23,892 nucleotides of DNA from Bdellovibrionales bacterium (GTDB lineage Bacteria > Bdellovibrionota > JAFGOL01): NCBI GenBank assembly GCA_022710165.1, contig JAKLHL010000003.1, forward strand, positions 1 through 23,892, given 5' to 3'. The notes beneath the pieces were generated by a model, which saw only the letters and a program-made list of their open reading frames with translations, ran no database searches and was not told where the DNA came from. Shown one piece after another: positions 1-6,885 of the stretch; position 1 is the first letter of the stretch, and each line of letters starts with the position of its first letter. Both the position numbers and the translations under genes were made by a program.

Positions 1-180
1 GCTGAACTCGCTCATTATGTAGATGTAGTTGGACAGCATATAGAACAAAAATACCGTTATGATCAAAAGCACTATCCCAGCGACCACGACACCATAGAAA
101 GGCAAAGTCAGCTTCAAGACCTTCTTGGAATCCTGAGGCACTATCATAAAAGTAAAAGGTCTGAACTTTATCTTAAACAA
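1..180 (-). CDS. M23-type peptidoglycan peptidase, N-terminal part only (cut by window edge)
   Basis: Only the first 60 codons are present; the gene runs off the left edge. The likely start is TTG at 180-178, because a GTGGAG ribosome site sits about four bases upstream, overlapping the end of the phosphatase gene. The visible protein begins LFKIKFRPFTFMIVPQDSKK and then has one long hydrophobic segment (residues about 29-50). This short cytoplasmic 'FTxxIVP..SxK' sequence followed by a transmembrane helix is typical of membrane-anchored M23/LytM-family murein hydrolases, whose catalytic domain would lie outside the window. The family call rests on the N-terminal pattern alone, since no HxxxD or HxH zinc ligands can be seen. 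It appears translationally coupled to the PP2C gene upstream. Confidence 0.55.
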   Translation of the reverse strand, partial: MFKIKFRPFTFMIVPQDSKKVLKLTLPFYGVVVAGIVLLIITVFLFYMLSNYIYIMSEFS

Positions 181-181
181 T

Positions 182-913
182 CTACTCCACCTTCAAAAGT
201 ATAACGCTAATGTTATCAGCTCCACCGGCATCATTGGCCTTGTTTATGAGCTTATCAACGCTCTCTGAGATATTTGATCCGGAATCTATTGCCTTCTTTA
301 TGTCTTCATCGGAGAGCATAGACGTTAATCCATCAGAACACAACAGGAACATGTCGCCTGGATCAACTTCCCTAGTATAGACATCAACGCTGACCATCTC
401 TTCAAAACCAACTGATCTTGTTATCACGTTCTTATATGTAAGTTTTTCGGCTTCCTGCCTTGTTATCAGGCCAGACCTTATCTGCTCGTTTATAAGGGAA
501 TGGTCCTCTGTTATTTTCCAAAGATCCCCATCCCTGTAAAGATAGACCCTGCTATCCCCCACTTGGGCTATATATGCATTACCATCGTCAAAGAAAAGCG
601 CCACAAGTGTGGTACCCATACCCCTAAGGCTCTCGTCCATCAGCGACCTTTCATATATCTTCATGGAAGCAAGAGATATGGCCTCTTTCAAGAAAGGTGC
701 CACTTGTATAGATCCTTTCTTGTCTGTTATCTTGCCTACAGCGGTATTCAAAACATCCAGCGCCATAGAGCTTGCGGTCTCTCCGCCCTTATGGCCTCCC
801 ATACCGTCGGCCACTGCATATAGACCAAGCTTATCATTAACAAGGATACTATCCTGATTACTTGAACGTTTTTTACCAATATCACTTTTGCCGTATGCAG
901 TTATTTTCTTCAT
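182..913 (-). CDS. PP2C-family serine/threonine protein phosphatase (Stp/PrpC type)
   Basis: A 243-residue, single-domain, soluble PPM/PP2C phosphatase that removes phosphate from Ser/Thr of bacterial eukaryotic-like kinase substrates using two metal ions. All signature motifs are visible: RSSNQDS with metal-ligand Asp21, VADGMGGHKGGE with Asp36, GMGTTL, AQVGDSR, TEDHS, ITRSVG, LLCSDGL with Asp194, and GGADNIS with Asp233. The length is normal for stand-alone bacterial PP2Cs. The ATG overlaps the stop of the upstream methyltransferase gene as ATGA, and a GGCGG element lies seven bases before it. No partner kinase is in the window. Its place at the end of the trmD operon, next to a probable cell-wall peptidase, hints at envelope or growth signalling, which is inference. 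Confidence 0.93.
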   Translation of the reverse strand: MKKITAYGKSDIGKKRSSNQDSILVNDKLGLYAVADGMGGHKGGETASSMALDVLNTAVGKITDKKGSIQVAPFLKEAISLASMKIYERSLMDESLRGMGTTLVALFFDDGNAYIAQVGDSRVYLYRDGDLWKITEDHSLINEQIRSGLITRQEAEKLTYKNVITRSVGFEEMVSVDVYTREVDPGDMFLLCSDGLTSMLSDEDIKKAIDSGSNISESVDKLINKANDAGGADNISVILLKVE

Positions 914-1494
914 AGCTTACCGCCTAAGGCATTATACAACCTATCCATGATAATTGAAACAGCAGATCTTACTGGCAAATGGTTATAACCAGTGTCGTAC
1001 GAAAGGGGCTCTAGAACATAGTCAGAGCTTTCTATTATCTCGTCGACAAGTCCCCATCCGGTACCAAAAATAAGAAGATAGGCCTTATCGTGGTCCATGG
1101 ACCCTATCAAGGCCTTCATCGTGATAGATCTTTCTGTTGATCTGGCAGTGGTAGTTATGGTCTCTACCTTTTTACCGGTCTTTAGAACTATGGATTCTTT
1201 AACAGCCTCAAGGCTTGGCGATATAACGACCGTGTTCAGCGCTGTGGACCTTTTATTGTTCCTGACCTTACCGTAATCACCCTTCCAGTGATCAACTATC
1301 CTTCCTACAAGGGCCTGCTGTTCAGCTATCGGAGTAACTATGTAGTAATTCTTGAAACCGAACGTCACTGACAATCTTGCTATATCATGGATGTCCATGT
1401 TCGTTACGGCTGTTGTTACAACTTCACCATCCTTGTTCTTTATTGGATAGTGTACCAATGCTACGTACAGGTCATAATCCTTTATATTCTTCAT
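910..1494 (-). CDS. SPOUT-class SAM-dependent RNA methyltransferase (TM1570/PF09936-like)
   Basis: A 194-residue protein resembling the small RNA methyltransferase family typified by Thermotoga TM1570. It starts DLYVALVHYPIKNKDGEVV, carries TNMDIHDIARLS, and ends with the knot region LIFGTGWGLVDEI followed by YNHLPVRSAVSIIMDRL. The glycine-rich stretch near residues 142-148 and the C-terminal helices correspond to the trefoil-knot SAM site of SPOUT enzymes. The exact RNA target is not known for this family, so no symbol is given. The gene sits directly downstream of trmD with an ATGA overlap, as in several deltaproteobacterial and thermophile genomes, which supports the family call and a tRNA-modification role. 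Confidence 0.85.
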   Translation of the reverse strand: MKNIKDYDLYVALVHYPIKNKDGEVVTTAVTNMDIHDIARLSVTFGFKNYYIVTPIAEQQALVGRIVDHWKGDYGKVRNNKRSTALNTVVISPSLEAVKESIVLKTGKKVETITTTARSTERSITMKALIGSMDHDKAYLLIFGTGWGLVDEIIESSDYVLEPLSYDTGYNHLPVRSAVSIIMDRLYNALGGKL

Positions 1495-2165
1495 GCAAGG
1501 TCCTTTCTTTTTTTCTTTGTGACTTCTTTAGAGGCGTGCTCCCTCCACTTTTCTATCTTGCTGTGATTGCCTGATAAAAGTACTTCCGGCACTTCTATGC
1601 CTCCAAACTCCCTCGGCTTAGTGTATTGCGGATATTTAAGCCCATCATTCTCAAAACTATCTGTTGATACAGAGTCCTCGTTACCGACCACGCCAGGTAT
1701 GAACCTGCTCACAGCATCTATAAAAACGGCTGCAGGAAGTTCTCCCCCGCTAAGCACATAATCACCTATGGAAACTTCCATATCAACATAAAGGTCTATG
1801 AACCTCTGGTCTACACCCTCGTACCTTCCGCAAACAAGGATGAAACGCTCTTTCTTAGATAATTCACGCGCAAGCTTGTTATTAAATTTTTTGCCTTGCG
1901 GACTAAGATATACGACCACGGGCTTTATATCGCTCTTTTCTTTTACAGCCTCTACAGCTCTTCCAAGAACATCTGGTTTAAGAAGCATCCCGCTGCCTCC
2001 GCCGTAAGGACTGTCATCGACCTGCTTATGCTTATCGGTGGCATAATCCCTAAGCTGATGGAGCTCAACGCTTATTATCCCCTGCTTCCTGGCACGCTTG
2101 ATAAGGCTGTCCTCGAAATATCCGGATATAAGTTCGGGGAACAATGTTATTACGTCGTAACGCAT
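1491..2165 (-). CDS. trmD: tRNA (guanine37-N1)-methyltransferase TrmD
   Basis: TrmD methylates N1 of G37 next to the anticodon in tRNAs reading CNN codons, preventing +1 frameshifting. The 224-residue protein shows the full SPOUT core: MRYDVITLFPELISGYFEDS at the N-terminus, QVDDSPYGGGSGMLLKPDV, VYLSPQGKKF, CGRYEGVDQR, and the knot element SIGDYVLSGGELPAAVFIDA. The C-terminal domain has VPEVLLSGNHSKIEKWR. It is slightly shorter than many homologues (about 240-250 residues), with a lysine-rich end. The start has a GGAGGG ribosome site, and its ATG overlaps the rimM stop by one base (TAATG). Nothing conserved appears to be missing. Confidence 0.98.
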   Translation of the reverse strand: MRYDVITLFPELISGYFEDSLIKRARKQGIISVELHQLRDYATDKHKQVDDSPYGGGSGMLLKPDVLGRAVEAVKEKSDIKPVVVYLSPQGKKFNNKLARELSKKERFILVCGRYEGVDQRFIDLYVDMEVSIGDYVLSGGELPAAVFIDAVSRFIPGVVGNEDSVSTDSFENDGLKYPQYTKPREFGGIEVPEVLLSGNHSKIEKWREHASKEVTKKKRKDLA

Positions 2166-2710
2166 TAAAAAAGTCCCTCCGGAAGGTCCATCTTTATGAG
2201 CTTCTTTTTATCATCTATCGACTCAACAAGTTCATCAACAAAAGGCACCAAGACCTCTTGGTCAACATTGGTCCTTATAACGAACAAGGTCTGCCCCTGT
2301 CTTATTATTGAGTCAATAACTCCAACGTCACCGATGTTAATATCCCTGACCATGTAACCGATATAACGAAAAACACTTTTCGTGTCATCAAGGTATTTCA
2401 AATATGATGAATAAAGAACTGCCACCAAAGACCCTCCAAGCTTGTCAGCCTCGGTCCTTGTGCCCACACCCTCAACATCCATTTTAACGTATCGATTATC
2501 TGAGCTGACATTGCTCACGGATATTTTTCTAGGGAATTGCTTGCCTTTTAAGATGTAAAGGTCTTCGGGGAATTCAACAAAAAGTTCTTTAAGTTCCTTT
2601 GGGGTAAAAAAAATAGGGGCGTTCTTCACGCCCCCTTTTATTCCTATGCCAGAATTTACCCTGGCAACTATTATCAGTTCTCTGCCGGCGACAACAACAC
2701 GCTGGTCCAT
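2165..2710 (-). CDS. rimM: 16S rRNA processing / 30S maturation factor RimM
   Basis: RimM assists late 30S assembly, binding S19 and the 16S 3' domain. The N-terminal beta-barrel has the family element VNSGIGIKGGVK (usually G.HGIKGE.K), followed by FVEFPEDLYILKG. The PRC-barrel C-terminal half includes the stretch DINIGDVGVIDSI and ends VPFVDELVESIDDKKKLIKMDLPEGLF. The ATG at 2710 is preferred because it lies one base after the khpA stop. An in-frame TTG at 2719 would add three residues and overlap khpA by eight bases. Neither start has a strong ribosome site, which suggests translational coupling to khpA. Order and spacing match the classical rpsP-rimM-trmD operon. Confidence 0.93.
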   Translation of the reverse strand: MDQRVVVAGRELIIVARVNSGIGIKGGVKNAPIFFTPKELKELFVEFPEDLYILKGKQFPRKISVSNVSSDNRYVKMDVEGVGTRTEADKLGGSLVAVLYSSYLKYLDDTKSVFRYIGYMVRDINIGDVGVIDSIIRQGQTLFVIRTNVDQEVLVPFVDELVESIDDKKKLIKMDLPEGLF

Positions 2711-2711
2711 C

Positions 2712-2951
2712 TTAGTCAACTATTTCTAGTATCGCCCTCTTTCTAAGCTTGGTAGCTGCTGCACCGAGTATAGATCTCATTGCTTTAGCTGTCTTGCCCT
2801 CTTTGCCGATAACCTTTCCAAGGTCCTCTTTAGCGACCCTAAGCTCAAGTACCGTTGTTTGTTCTCCTGCTGTTTCGTAAACTTCCACTTTATCTGGAAC
2901 GTCCACTAAGGCCTTCGCCATTACCGTAACGAGTTCTTTAAGCTCTCCCAT
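2712..2951 (-). CDS. khpA: KH-domain RNA-binding protein KhpA
   Basis: A 79-residue single type-II KH domain protein of the YlqC/KhpA family, which in other bacteria pairs with KhpB/Jag to bind RNA and influence cell division. The KH loop is seen as VIGKEGKTAKAMRSIL (GxxG as GKEG, residues about 50-53), preceded by the AGEQTTVLELRVAKEDLG strands. A good GGGAGG ribosome site lies six bases before the ATG. Its location between rpsP and rimM is the usual place for khpA across many phyla, and no other domain is attached. No khpB is visible in the window. Confidence 0.93.
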   Translation of the reverse strand: MGELKELVTVMAKALVDVPDKVEVYETAGEQTTVLELRVAKEDLGKVIGKEGKTAKAMRSILGAAATKLRKRAILEIVD

Positions 2952-2979
2952 TTCGAACCTCCCACACGAACATTAGACT

Positions 2980-3213
2980 CTATTTATTCCTCTTAATAAG
3001 AGAAGTAACCGTCTTTGTAGGCTTAGCTCCAACACTTAGCCAGTAATCAACTCTGTCCTGCTTAAGGACCAAGCCTTTCTCTGAGTTTGGATCATAGGTC
3101 CCGAGCTTTTCTATGAACCTTCCATCCCTCTTAAAGTTATTGTCTGCAACTACGATCTTGTAGTGCGGATTTCCTTTTGAACCCTGTCTTGACATTCTAA
3201 TAGCAACACTCAT
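2980..3213 (-). CDS. rpsP: 30S ribosomal protein S16
   Basis: S16 is a small 30S protein that binds and helps fold the 5' domain of 16S rRNA. The 77-residue sequence has the family features: VAIRMSRQGSKGNPHYKIVV at the N-terminus, then DGRFIEKLGTYDPNSE, and RVDYWLSVGAKPTKTVTSL near the C-terminus. It is close to the minimal length for bacterial S16 and lacks the C-terminal extension found in some groups. An AGGAGGAG ribosome site lies about ten bases before the ATG. It is 28 bases downstream of ffh and 28 bases upstream of khpA in the same transcript. Confidence 0.97.
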   Translation of the reverse strand: MSVAIRMSRQGSKGNPHYKIVVADNNFKRDGRFIEKLGTYDPNSEKGLVLKQDRVDYWLSVGAKPTKTVTSLIKRNK

Positions 3214-3241
3214 TGATATTAAACTCCTCCTGGTGCTAAGG

Positions 3242-4570
3242 TCACCTTAGCTTTGGTATTCCTAAACCAGAAAAACCTGACTTTGGCAAGCTTTTCATTA
3301 GTTTTTTCATATCATCAAATGATTTCAAGAATTTATTTACATCATTTACGCTGGTCCCGCTGCCCGTCGCGATCCTTTTCCTTCTATTTCCATTAATGAT
3401 ATTAGGAGCTTGGCGTTCCTGTCTGGTCATTGACCCGATTATTGCCTCAATTTTCCTTAATTCCTTGTCCGGAGGGGTCAAACCCTTCAATTTACCCTTT
3501 ATGGCAGAAAAACCTGGCATAAAGGATAGTATACTTTCCAAGGATCCCAGTTTTTTTATCTGCTGTATCTGGGCCAAAAAGTCCTCTATGTCGAACTCAT
3601 TCTTTTTAAGTTTCTTTTCAAGACGCTCCGCTTCTTTTTGATCATAGTTCTCTTGTGCCCTTTCAATAAGGGTCATTACGTCGCCAAGGTCCAATATCCT
3701 TGAAGCCATCCTGTCTGGATAGAACTGTTCAAAGGCATCTCCCTTTTCACCCACGCCCGCGAACTTAACTGGCTTTCCTATGGTCTTATAAAGACTAAGG
3801 GCTGCACCGCCTCTAGCGTCGCTGTCAAGTTTGGTCAGGATGAAGCCGTTAAGGTCTAAAAGCGAGTCAAACTCTTTTGCGACATTTACAGCATCCCTTC
3901 CTATCATGGAGTCTATTACAAGTAGTATCTCTGACGGTGAATAGGCAGATTTAAGCTCTTTAAGCTCGTTCATTAGCTCGGTATCTACATGGAGCCTTCC
4001 TGCTGTATCTATTATTATTACGTCGTTGTTATTGTTGCGGGCTTGTTCTTTTGCTCTCTTGACCGCTTCGACGGCACTCTTGGCGCGTTCAGTGTAAGAC
4101 GCTATGTTGTACTGTTTTGCAAATATTGAGAGCTGGTCCAAGGCGGCAGGCCTGTTAAAGTCAACACCTACGACCATAGGGGAACGGCCCATTTTTTCCT
4201 TGATGTGCTTTGCGAGTTTTACCGACGTTGTGGTCTTACCAGAACCCTGAAGTCCGACCAGCATTATCATCGCCGGACTGCCATCAAGTTCTATAGGCTT
4301 TGAGTTCCCGCCCAAAATATCGGTAAGGGATTTATATACTATCTTTGTAAGCTGTTCAGACGGTGATAGTGCTTTATGTATCTGAGCTCCGATCGCATTT
4401 TCGCGGATCTCGTCCACAAAAGCATTAGCGGCGTCATAATGCACGTCTGCATCAAGCAAGGACTTTTTAAGGTCCTCCATTGCGGATGAGAGGTCTTTTT
4501 CACTCAAAACACCGCGCTTTGCGATGCCCTCAAAAACGCCCCTGAACTTTTTCATTAGTGAATCGAACAT
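3242..4570 (-). CDS. ffh: Signal recognition particle GTPase Ffh
   Basis: Ffh binds 4.5S RNA and signal sequences of nascent membrane proteins and delivers them to FtsY. Domains in 442 residues: N four-helix bundle (1-85), G domain with P-loop GLQGSGKTTT (107-115), VDFNRPAALDQL, DTAGR (188-192) and TKLDSDARGG (246-255), then the methionine-rich M domain (from about 310) with SMTRQER and NRRKRIATGSGTSVNDVNKF for RNA contact. One oddity is the near-invariant TGQD loop, which reads IGRD (223-226). No Shine-Dalgarno is visible before the ATG, and the candidate promoter is very close, so the mRNA may be near-leaderless. Ffh leads the operon containing rpsP, rimM and trmD. Confidence 0.98.
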   Translation of the reverse strand: MFDSLMKKFRGVFEGIAKRGVLSEKDLSSAMEDLKKSLLDADVHYDAANAFVDEIRENAIGAQIHKALSPSEQLTKIVYKSLTDILGGNSKPIELDGSPAMIMLVGLQGSGKTTTSVKLAKHIKEKMGRSPMVVGVDFNRPAALDQLSIFAKQYNIASYTERAKSAVEAVKRAKEQARNNNNDVIIIDTAGRLHVDTELMNELKELKSAYSPSEILLVIDSMIGRDAVNVAKEFDSLLDLNGFILTKLDSDARGGAALSLYKTIGKPVKFAGVGEKGDAFEQFYPDRMASRILDLGDVMTLIERAQENYDQKEAERLEKKLKKNEFDIEDFLAQIQQIKKLGSLESILSFMPGFSAIKGKLKGLTPPDKELRKIEAIIGSMTRQERQAPNIINGNRRKRIATGSGTSVNDVNKFLKSFDDMKKLMKSLPKSGFSGLGIPKLR

Positions 4571-4580
4571 AACCGTGTTA

Positions 4581-4608
4581 GTTATTATTAAACAGCATGC
4601 AAAGTCAA
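4581..4608 (-). promoter_or_regulatory. Candidate sigma70 promoter for the ffh operon
   Basis: On the minus strand a -35 TTGACT (4603-4608) is followed, after 16 bases, by AATAAC (4581-4586), a 4/6 match to the -10 consensus. The predicted start near 4574 leaves only a few bases before the ffh ATG at 4570. This is the only reasonable promoter in the 58 bases between ffh and the divergent tRNA. It is visual pattern matching only. Confidence 0.4.
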
Positions 4609-4617
4609 ATGGATAAT
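4589..4617 (+). promoter_or_regulatory. Candidate promoter for tRNA-Arg
   Basis: TAAACA (4589-4594, 4/6 to the -35 consensus), a 17-base spacer and GATAAT (4612-4617, 5/6 to the -10 consensus) precede the tRNA. The predicted start near 4624 leaves a five-base 5' leader. It overlaps the divergent ffh promoter, so the two may compete for polymerase. Confidence 0.5.
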
Positions 4618-4628
4618 GCTTGTCACAG

Positions 4629-4705
4629 GCGCCGCTAGCTCAATTGGATAGAGCGCCGGTCTTCGGAACCGACGGTTGGGGGTTCGAGTCCCTCGCGGCG
4701 CGCCA
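4629..4705 (+). tRNA. tRNA-Arg (anticodon UCG)
   Basis: A 77-base gene folding as a complete cloverleaf with CCA encoded. The acceptor stem is perfect over 7 bp (GCGCCGC/GCGGCGC). The D-stem is GCTC/GAGC, the anticodon loop CTTCGGA, the variable region CGGTT, the T-stem GGGGG/CCCTC and the T-loop TTCGAGT. The discriminator is G. The anticodon UCG reads CGA and probably CGG. The first pair of the anticodon stem (C27-A43) is mismatched; the other four pair normally. Overall it resembles bacterial tRNA-Arg genes reading CGG. No repeat of its 3' end was seen in the window, so nothing suggests use as an integration site here. Confidence 0.95.
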
Positions 4706-4739
4706 AACTTTTATACTGGGTAAAATTGTCCTTTTTTAC

Positions 4740-4769
4740 TTGATTTTTATGATTAAATTTTGATATAAG
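4740..4769 (+). promoter_or_regulatory. Candidate promoter for the secreted protein at 4796
   Basis: TTGATT (4740-4745) is followed after 16-18 bases by GATATA/TATAAG (4762-4769). A strong GGAGGTG ribosome site then precedes the ATG. This indicates transcription independent of the tRNA, though read-through from the tRNA is also possible because no terminator is evident between them. Confidence 0.35.
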
Positions 4770-4795
4770 CGAAGCTCCGATCCTGGAGGTGTTTT

Positions 4796-5425
4796 ATGAA
4801 AAAAACATTTATCTTATTTGCGATAGCGGTCTTCCCGATATGTATTTTTGCTCAAAGTTATGCTGTTAACCTACCAGGCTATTCACTTGATCTCGGTATT
4901 ACTGTCAGTACCGATGATGGGAATATAACCAATTTCTATTTTGGCAGTATATACAAGGGAACATTCGAGCCTAAAACAAGTTTTGATCTTACTGGTAATA
5001 AACAGTCTTACGAATGTGATGAACAAAACTGTAAAATAAGTCTGTCAACGAGTAAAAAGATCTTAACATATAGTTATGAGATGCCCTGTCGTTCAGAGAG
5101 TTTTGGGGAAAATGGAGAAATAACTAAAGCAAGTTATGGAGACGTGATCATAAAACACATATTCACGTCCAACAACGGAAGCATGACTTATGATAACAAA
5201 GAAATATATTTGATGAAAAAACAAAACGATGGTTCATATATCGATAACTGCTATGGACAATATAAAATAGAAAAGTCCCAGATCGTAGACAACATTGTCC
5301 GCTTCACAGATGAATATAATAGGAAAGTATCTGGACGCATAACAGAGGATGAAAGCTTTTATTTGACCTTTACCACATCGGATGATCCTTCACTGCAAAC
5401 AGTGAACATTGCCTATAAAAATTGA
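4796..5425 (+). CDS. Secreted protein of unknown function
   Basis: I do not recognise this 209-residue protein. It starts with a clear Sec signal peptide (MKKTFILFAIAVFPICIFAQ, cleavage likely after residue 18 or 20) and then has a polar sequence rich in short beta-like stretches (ITNFYFGSIYKGTFEPK, GDVIIKHIFTSNNGSMTY, VNIAYKN). Four cysteines remain after cleavage (in ECDEQNC, MPC and DNC), enough for two disulfides, which fits a periplasmic or exported location. There is no lipobox. The start is set by GGAGGTG four bases upstream of the ATG. The gene is alone on its strand, between the tRNA and the convergent lipoprotein gene, with only 27 bases to the latter's stop. Its role cannot be inferred. 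Confidence 0.8.
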   Translation: MKKTFILFAIAVFPICIFAQSYAVNLPGYSLDLGITVSTDDGNITNFYFGSIYKGTFEPKTSFDLTGNKQSYECDEQNCKISLSTSKKILTYSYEMPCRSESFGENGEITKASYGDVIIKHIFTSNNGSMTYDNKEIYLMKKQNDGSYIDNCYGQYKIEKSQIVDNIVRFTDEYNRKVSGRITEDESFYLTFTTSDDPSLQTVNIAYKN

Positions 5426-5452
5426 TAATGAATGCTCTTGGTGTAAGGCCAA

Positions 5453-6451
5453 TTATTTTACGAAAATGCTGGAGTAAATACCGCCCGTTGGAGTGCTGAA
5501 CTCGCCGTTCTTCCAATATCCGCCCACTGTAGCATCGTTAGGGTCAGCCCCTAAAGCCGCTGTAACGTATATATCACCGTCGTTTATGAATATTTTAGGC
5601 ATGGATAAAAGAACTAGACTATCCATAGGAACATAAGACCCTGTTGATAAGTTCACTATACCAGCCTGATCGTTCTTCCAATACCCAACCTTTGAATAAT
5701 CCTGATACTGACCAGACACATAAACATCTGAGCCATAAACTGCAATTGATGAAGCAAAAGCATCTGTTGCACCGTCGGTAAGTTCGGTAATGACTCCGTT
5801 CTTCCAATAAACAGCATAAGTATTCCCGTTAAGCACAGTTCCAGCAACATAGACATCACCATTAACGACTTCTATATCATAAGCAACGCTGACAAAGGCT
5901 GACAGTCCAACTTTAACACCGTCTTTCCAGTAAGCGGCTTTATTAGCATCATCATAACCTGCTACGTAAATAGACCCTTCATAGATAAAAATAGATTGTG
6001 CCTGGCCTTCGCCAAGATCGACCTTTACTCCATTCTTCCAATAACAAGCGGTATCGTTACCGCTGTTGTCATAGTAGCCTGCAACATAGATATCGCTCCC
6101 AGACACATATATAGAGGTCGTAAAACCTTCGTCCGCTGCTGGAACATCAAGATTGGTCTTTGTTTCTCCCTGCCAATAACAAGGTTTATCTTTCACGCCA
6201 TCCACATAGATACCAGACATATAAACGTTATCGTCTGTAACAAAGACCGACGTAGAAACAGCACTTGCTTCTAACAAGGTGACATCTCCGTCTTTCCAAA
6301 CCAATGCATTAGCAGTTACATCGCTGGAAGAAGCACCAGACATATAAACACCTGCCATTGGGTTGCTGCTATCTTCGCTGTTAGTTCCGCCACCGCCTCC
6401 GCAAGCAGCCATCACCATCAACACAAAAGTTGGAAATAGGATCTTTTTCAT
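5453..6451 (-). CDS. Lipoprotein with seven YW repeats, probable seven-bladed beta-propeller
   Basis: A 332-residue lipoprotein. The signal MKKILFPTFVLMVMAAC has a lipobox (M-A-A-C), and the lipidated Cys is followed by a glycine run common in surface lipoproteins. The mature part holds seven copies of a motif like (I/V)Y(V/M)(A/S)G, a short variable loop, then (Y/V)W(K/Q)xG and (V/L)xxL, about 40-50 residues apart. The protein ends GGIYSSIFVK, which could close the ring with the N-terminal MAGVYMSG strand. This count and spacing fit a propeller, probably a binding surface rather than an enzyme. The chosen ATG has AAGGAGA eight bases upstream; an in-frame start 28 codons earlier would bury the signal peptide. 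It lies one base after the zinc-ribbon gene, so it may be cotranscribed with the toxin locus. Confidence 0.85.
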   Translation of the reverse strand: MKKILFPTFVLMVMAACGGGGGTNSEDSSNPMAGVYMSGASSSDVTANALVWKDGDVTLLEASAVSTSVFVTDDNVYMSGIYVDGVKDKPCYWQGETKTNLDVPAADEGFTTSIYVSGSDIYVAGYYDNSGNDTACYWKNGVKVDLGEGQAQSIFIYEGSIYVAGYDDANKAAYWKDGVKVGLSAFVSVAYDIEVVNGDVYVAGTVLNGNTYAVYWKNGVITELTDGATDAFASSIAVYGSDVYVSGQYQDYSKVGYWKNDQAGIVNLSTGSYVPMDSLVLLSMPKIFINDGDIYVTAALGADPNDATVGGYWKNGEFSTPTGGIYSSIFVK

Positions 6452-6452
6452 C

Positions 6453-6833
6453 TTAATTCTCCTTTGTTTTATCTTTATCGTAGTAACCTTTAAGCGGAAC
6501 CATCTTCTGGCCACACTTCTTACACAAGACGACATCTTGCTTATTGTTTATTGCCTGAATGTCTTCGCAAGAAGGACAGATCCAATCAACTTTTGGCTTA
6601 TAGAACAGAACAGCTGCTATCCCAACGAGTGAGAACAGAAAAGCGCTCATAAACCAGAATCGAAACATCTCTCCAGAATTTACGAATCCACTATAATTTG
6701 CAGTAAATTTACTGCCGCGTGAAAAGACCCTGTTTACGACCAGCAATGTTCCGACACCGGAAAGGACCAAAGCAAAGACCACAACGAACACGATATATTT
6801 TATTTGCAGCCAGAACTTCTTGACATCTTCCAT
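6453..6833 (-). CDS. Two-TM membrane protein with C-terminal zinc ribbon
   Basis: Not a recognised family. From the ATG at 6833 the protein is 126 residues. It has transmembrane helix 1 (about 10-34), a polar loop of about 25 residues, helix 2 (about 58-78), then a zinc-ribbon-like tail with C86xxC89 and C104xxC107 (ICPSC and CKKC). The two helices in a hairpin place both the N-terminus and the ribbon on the same side, most likely the cytoplasm. An in-frame ATG at 6863 and a TTG at 6875 are alternatives; none has an ideal ribosome site (a GGGAG is 13 bases from the chosen ATG). It sits 52 bases after the probable immunity gene and one base before the propeller lipoprotein, which suggests the three are read together. 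Its role is unknown. Confidence 0.75.
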   Translation of the reverse strand: MEDVKKFWLQIKYIVFVVVFALVLSGVGTLLVVNRVFSRGSKFTANYSGFVNSGEMFRFWFMSAFLFSLVGIAAVLFYKPKVDWICPSCEDIQAINNKQDVVLCKKCGQKMVPLKGYYDKDKTKEN

Positions 6834-6885
6834 TCCGTCTTTATTCTCCCATATAAGAATCATTGAAAAACACAATCCTATACAA

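Noticed and set aside
4629..4705. tRNA-Arg as an integration site for a toxin island (5453-16648)
   Set aside because: No direct repeat of the tRNA 3' end and no integrase or transposase gene was seen in the window, and the ribosomal operon borders it directly.
5426..5460. Bidirectional terminator between the secreted protein and the propeller lipoprotein
   Set aside because: Only a 4-bp TTGG/CCAA stem can be formed and there is no GC-rich hairpin with a U-tract.
5996..6274. Open frames on the plus strand opposite the lipoprotein and tpsA genes
   Set aside because: They lack ribosome sites and protein-like composition, and lie opposite well-supported genes, so they are shadows.
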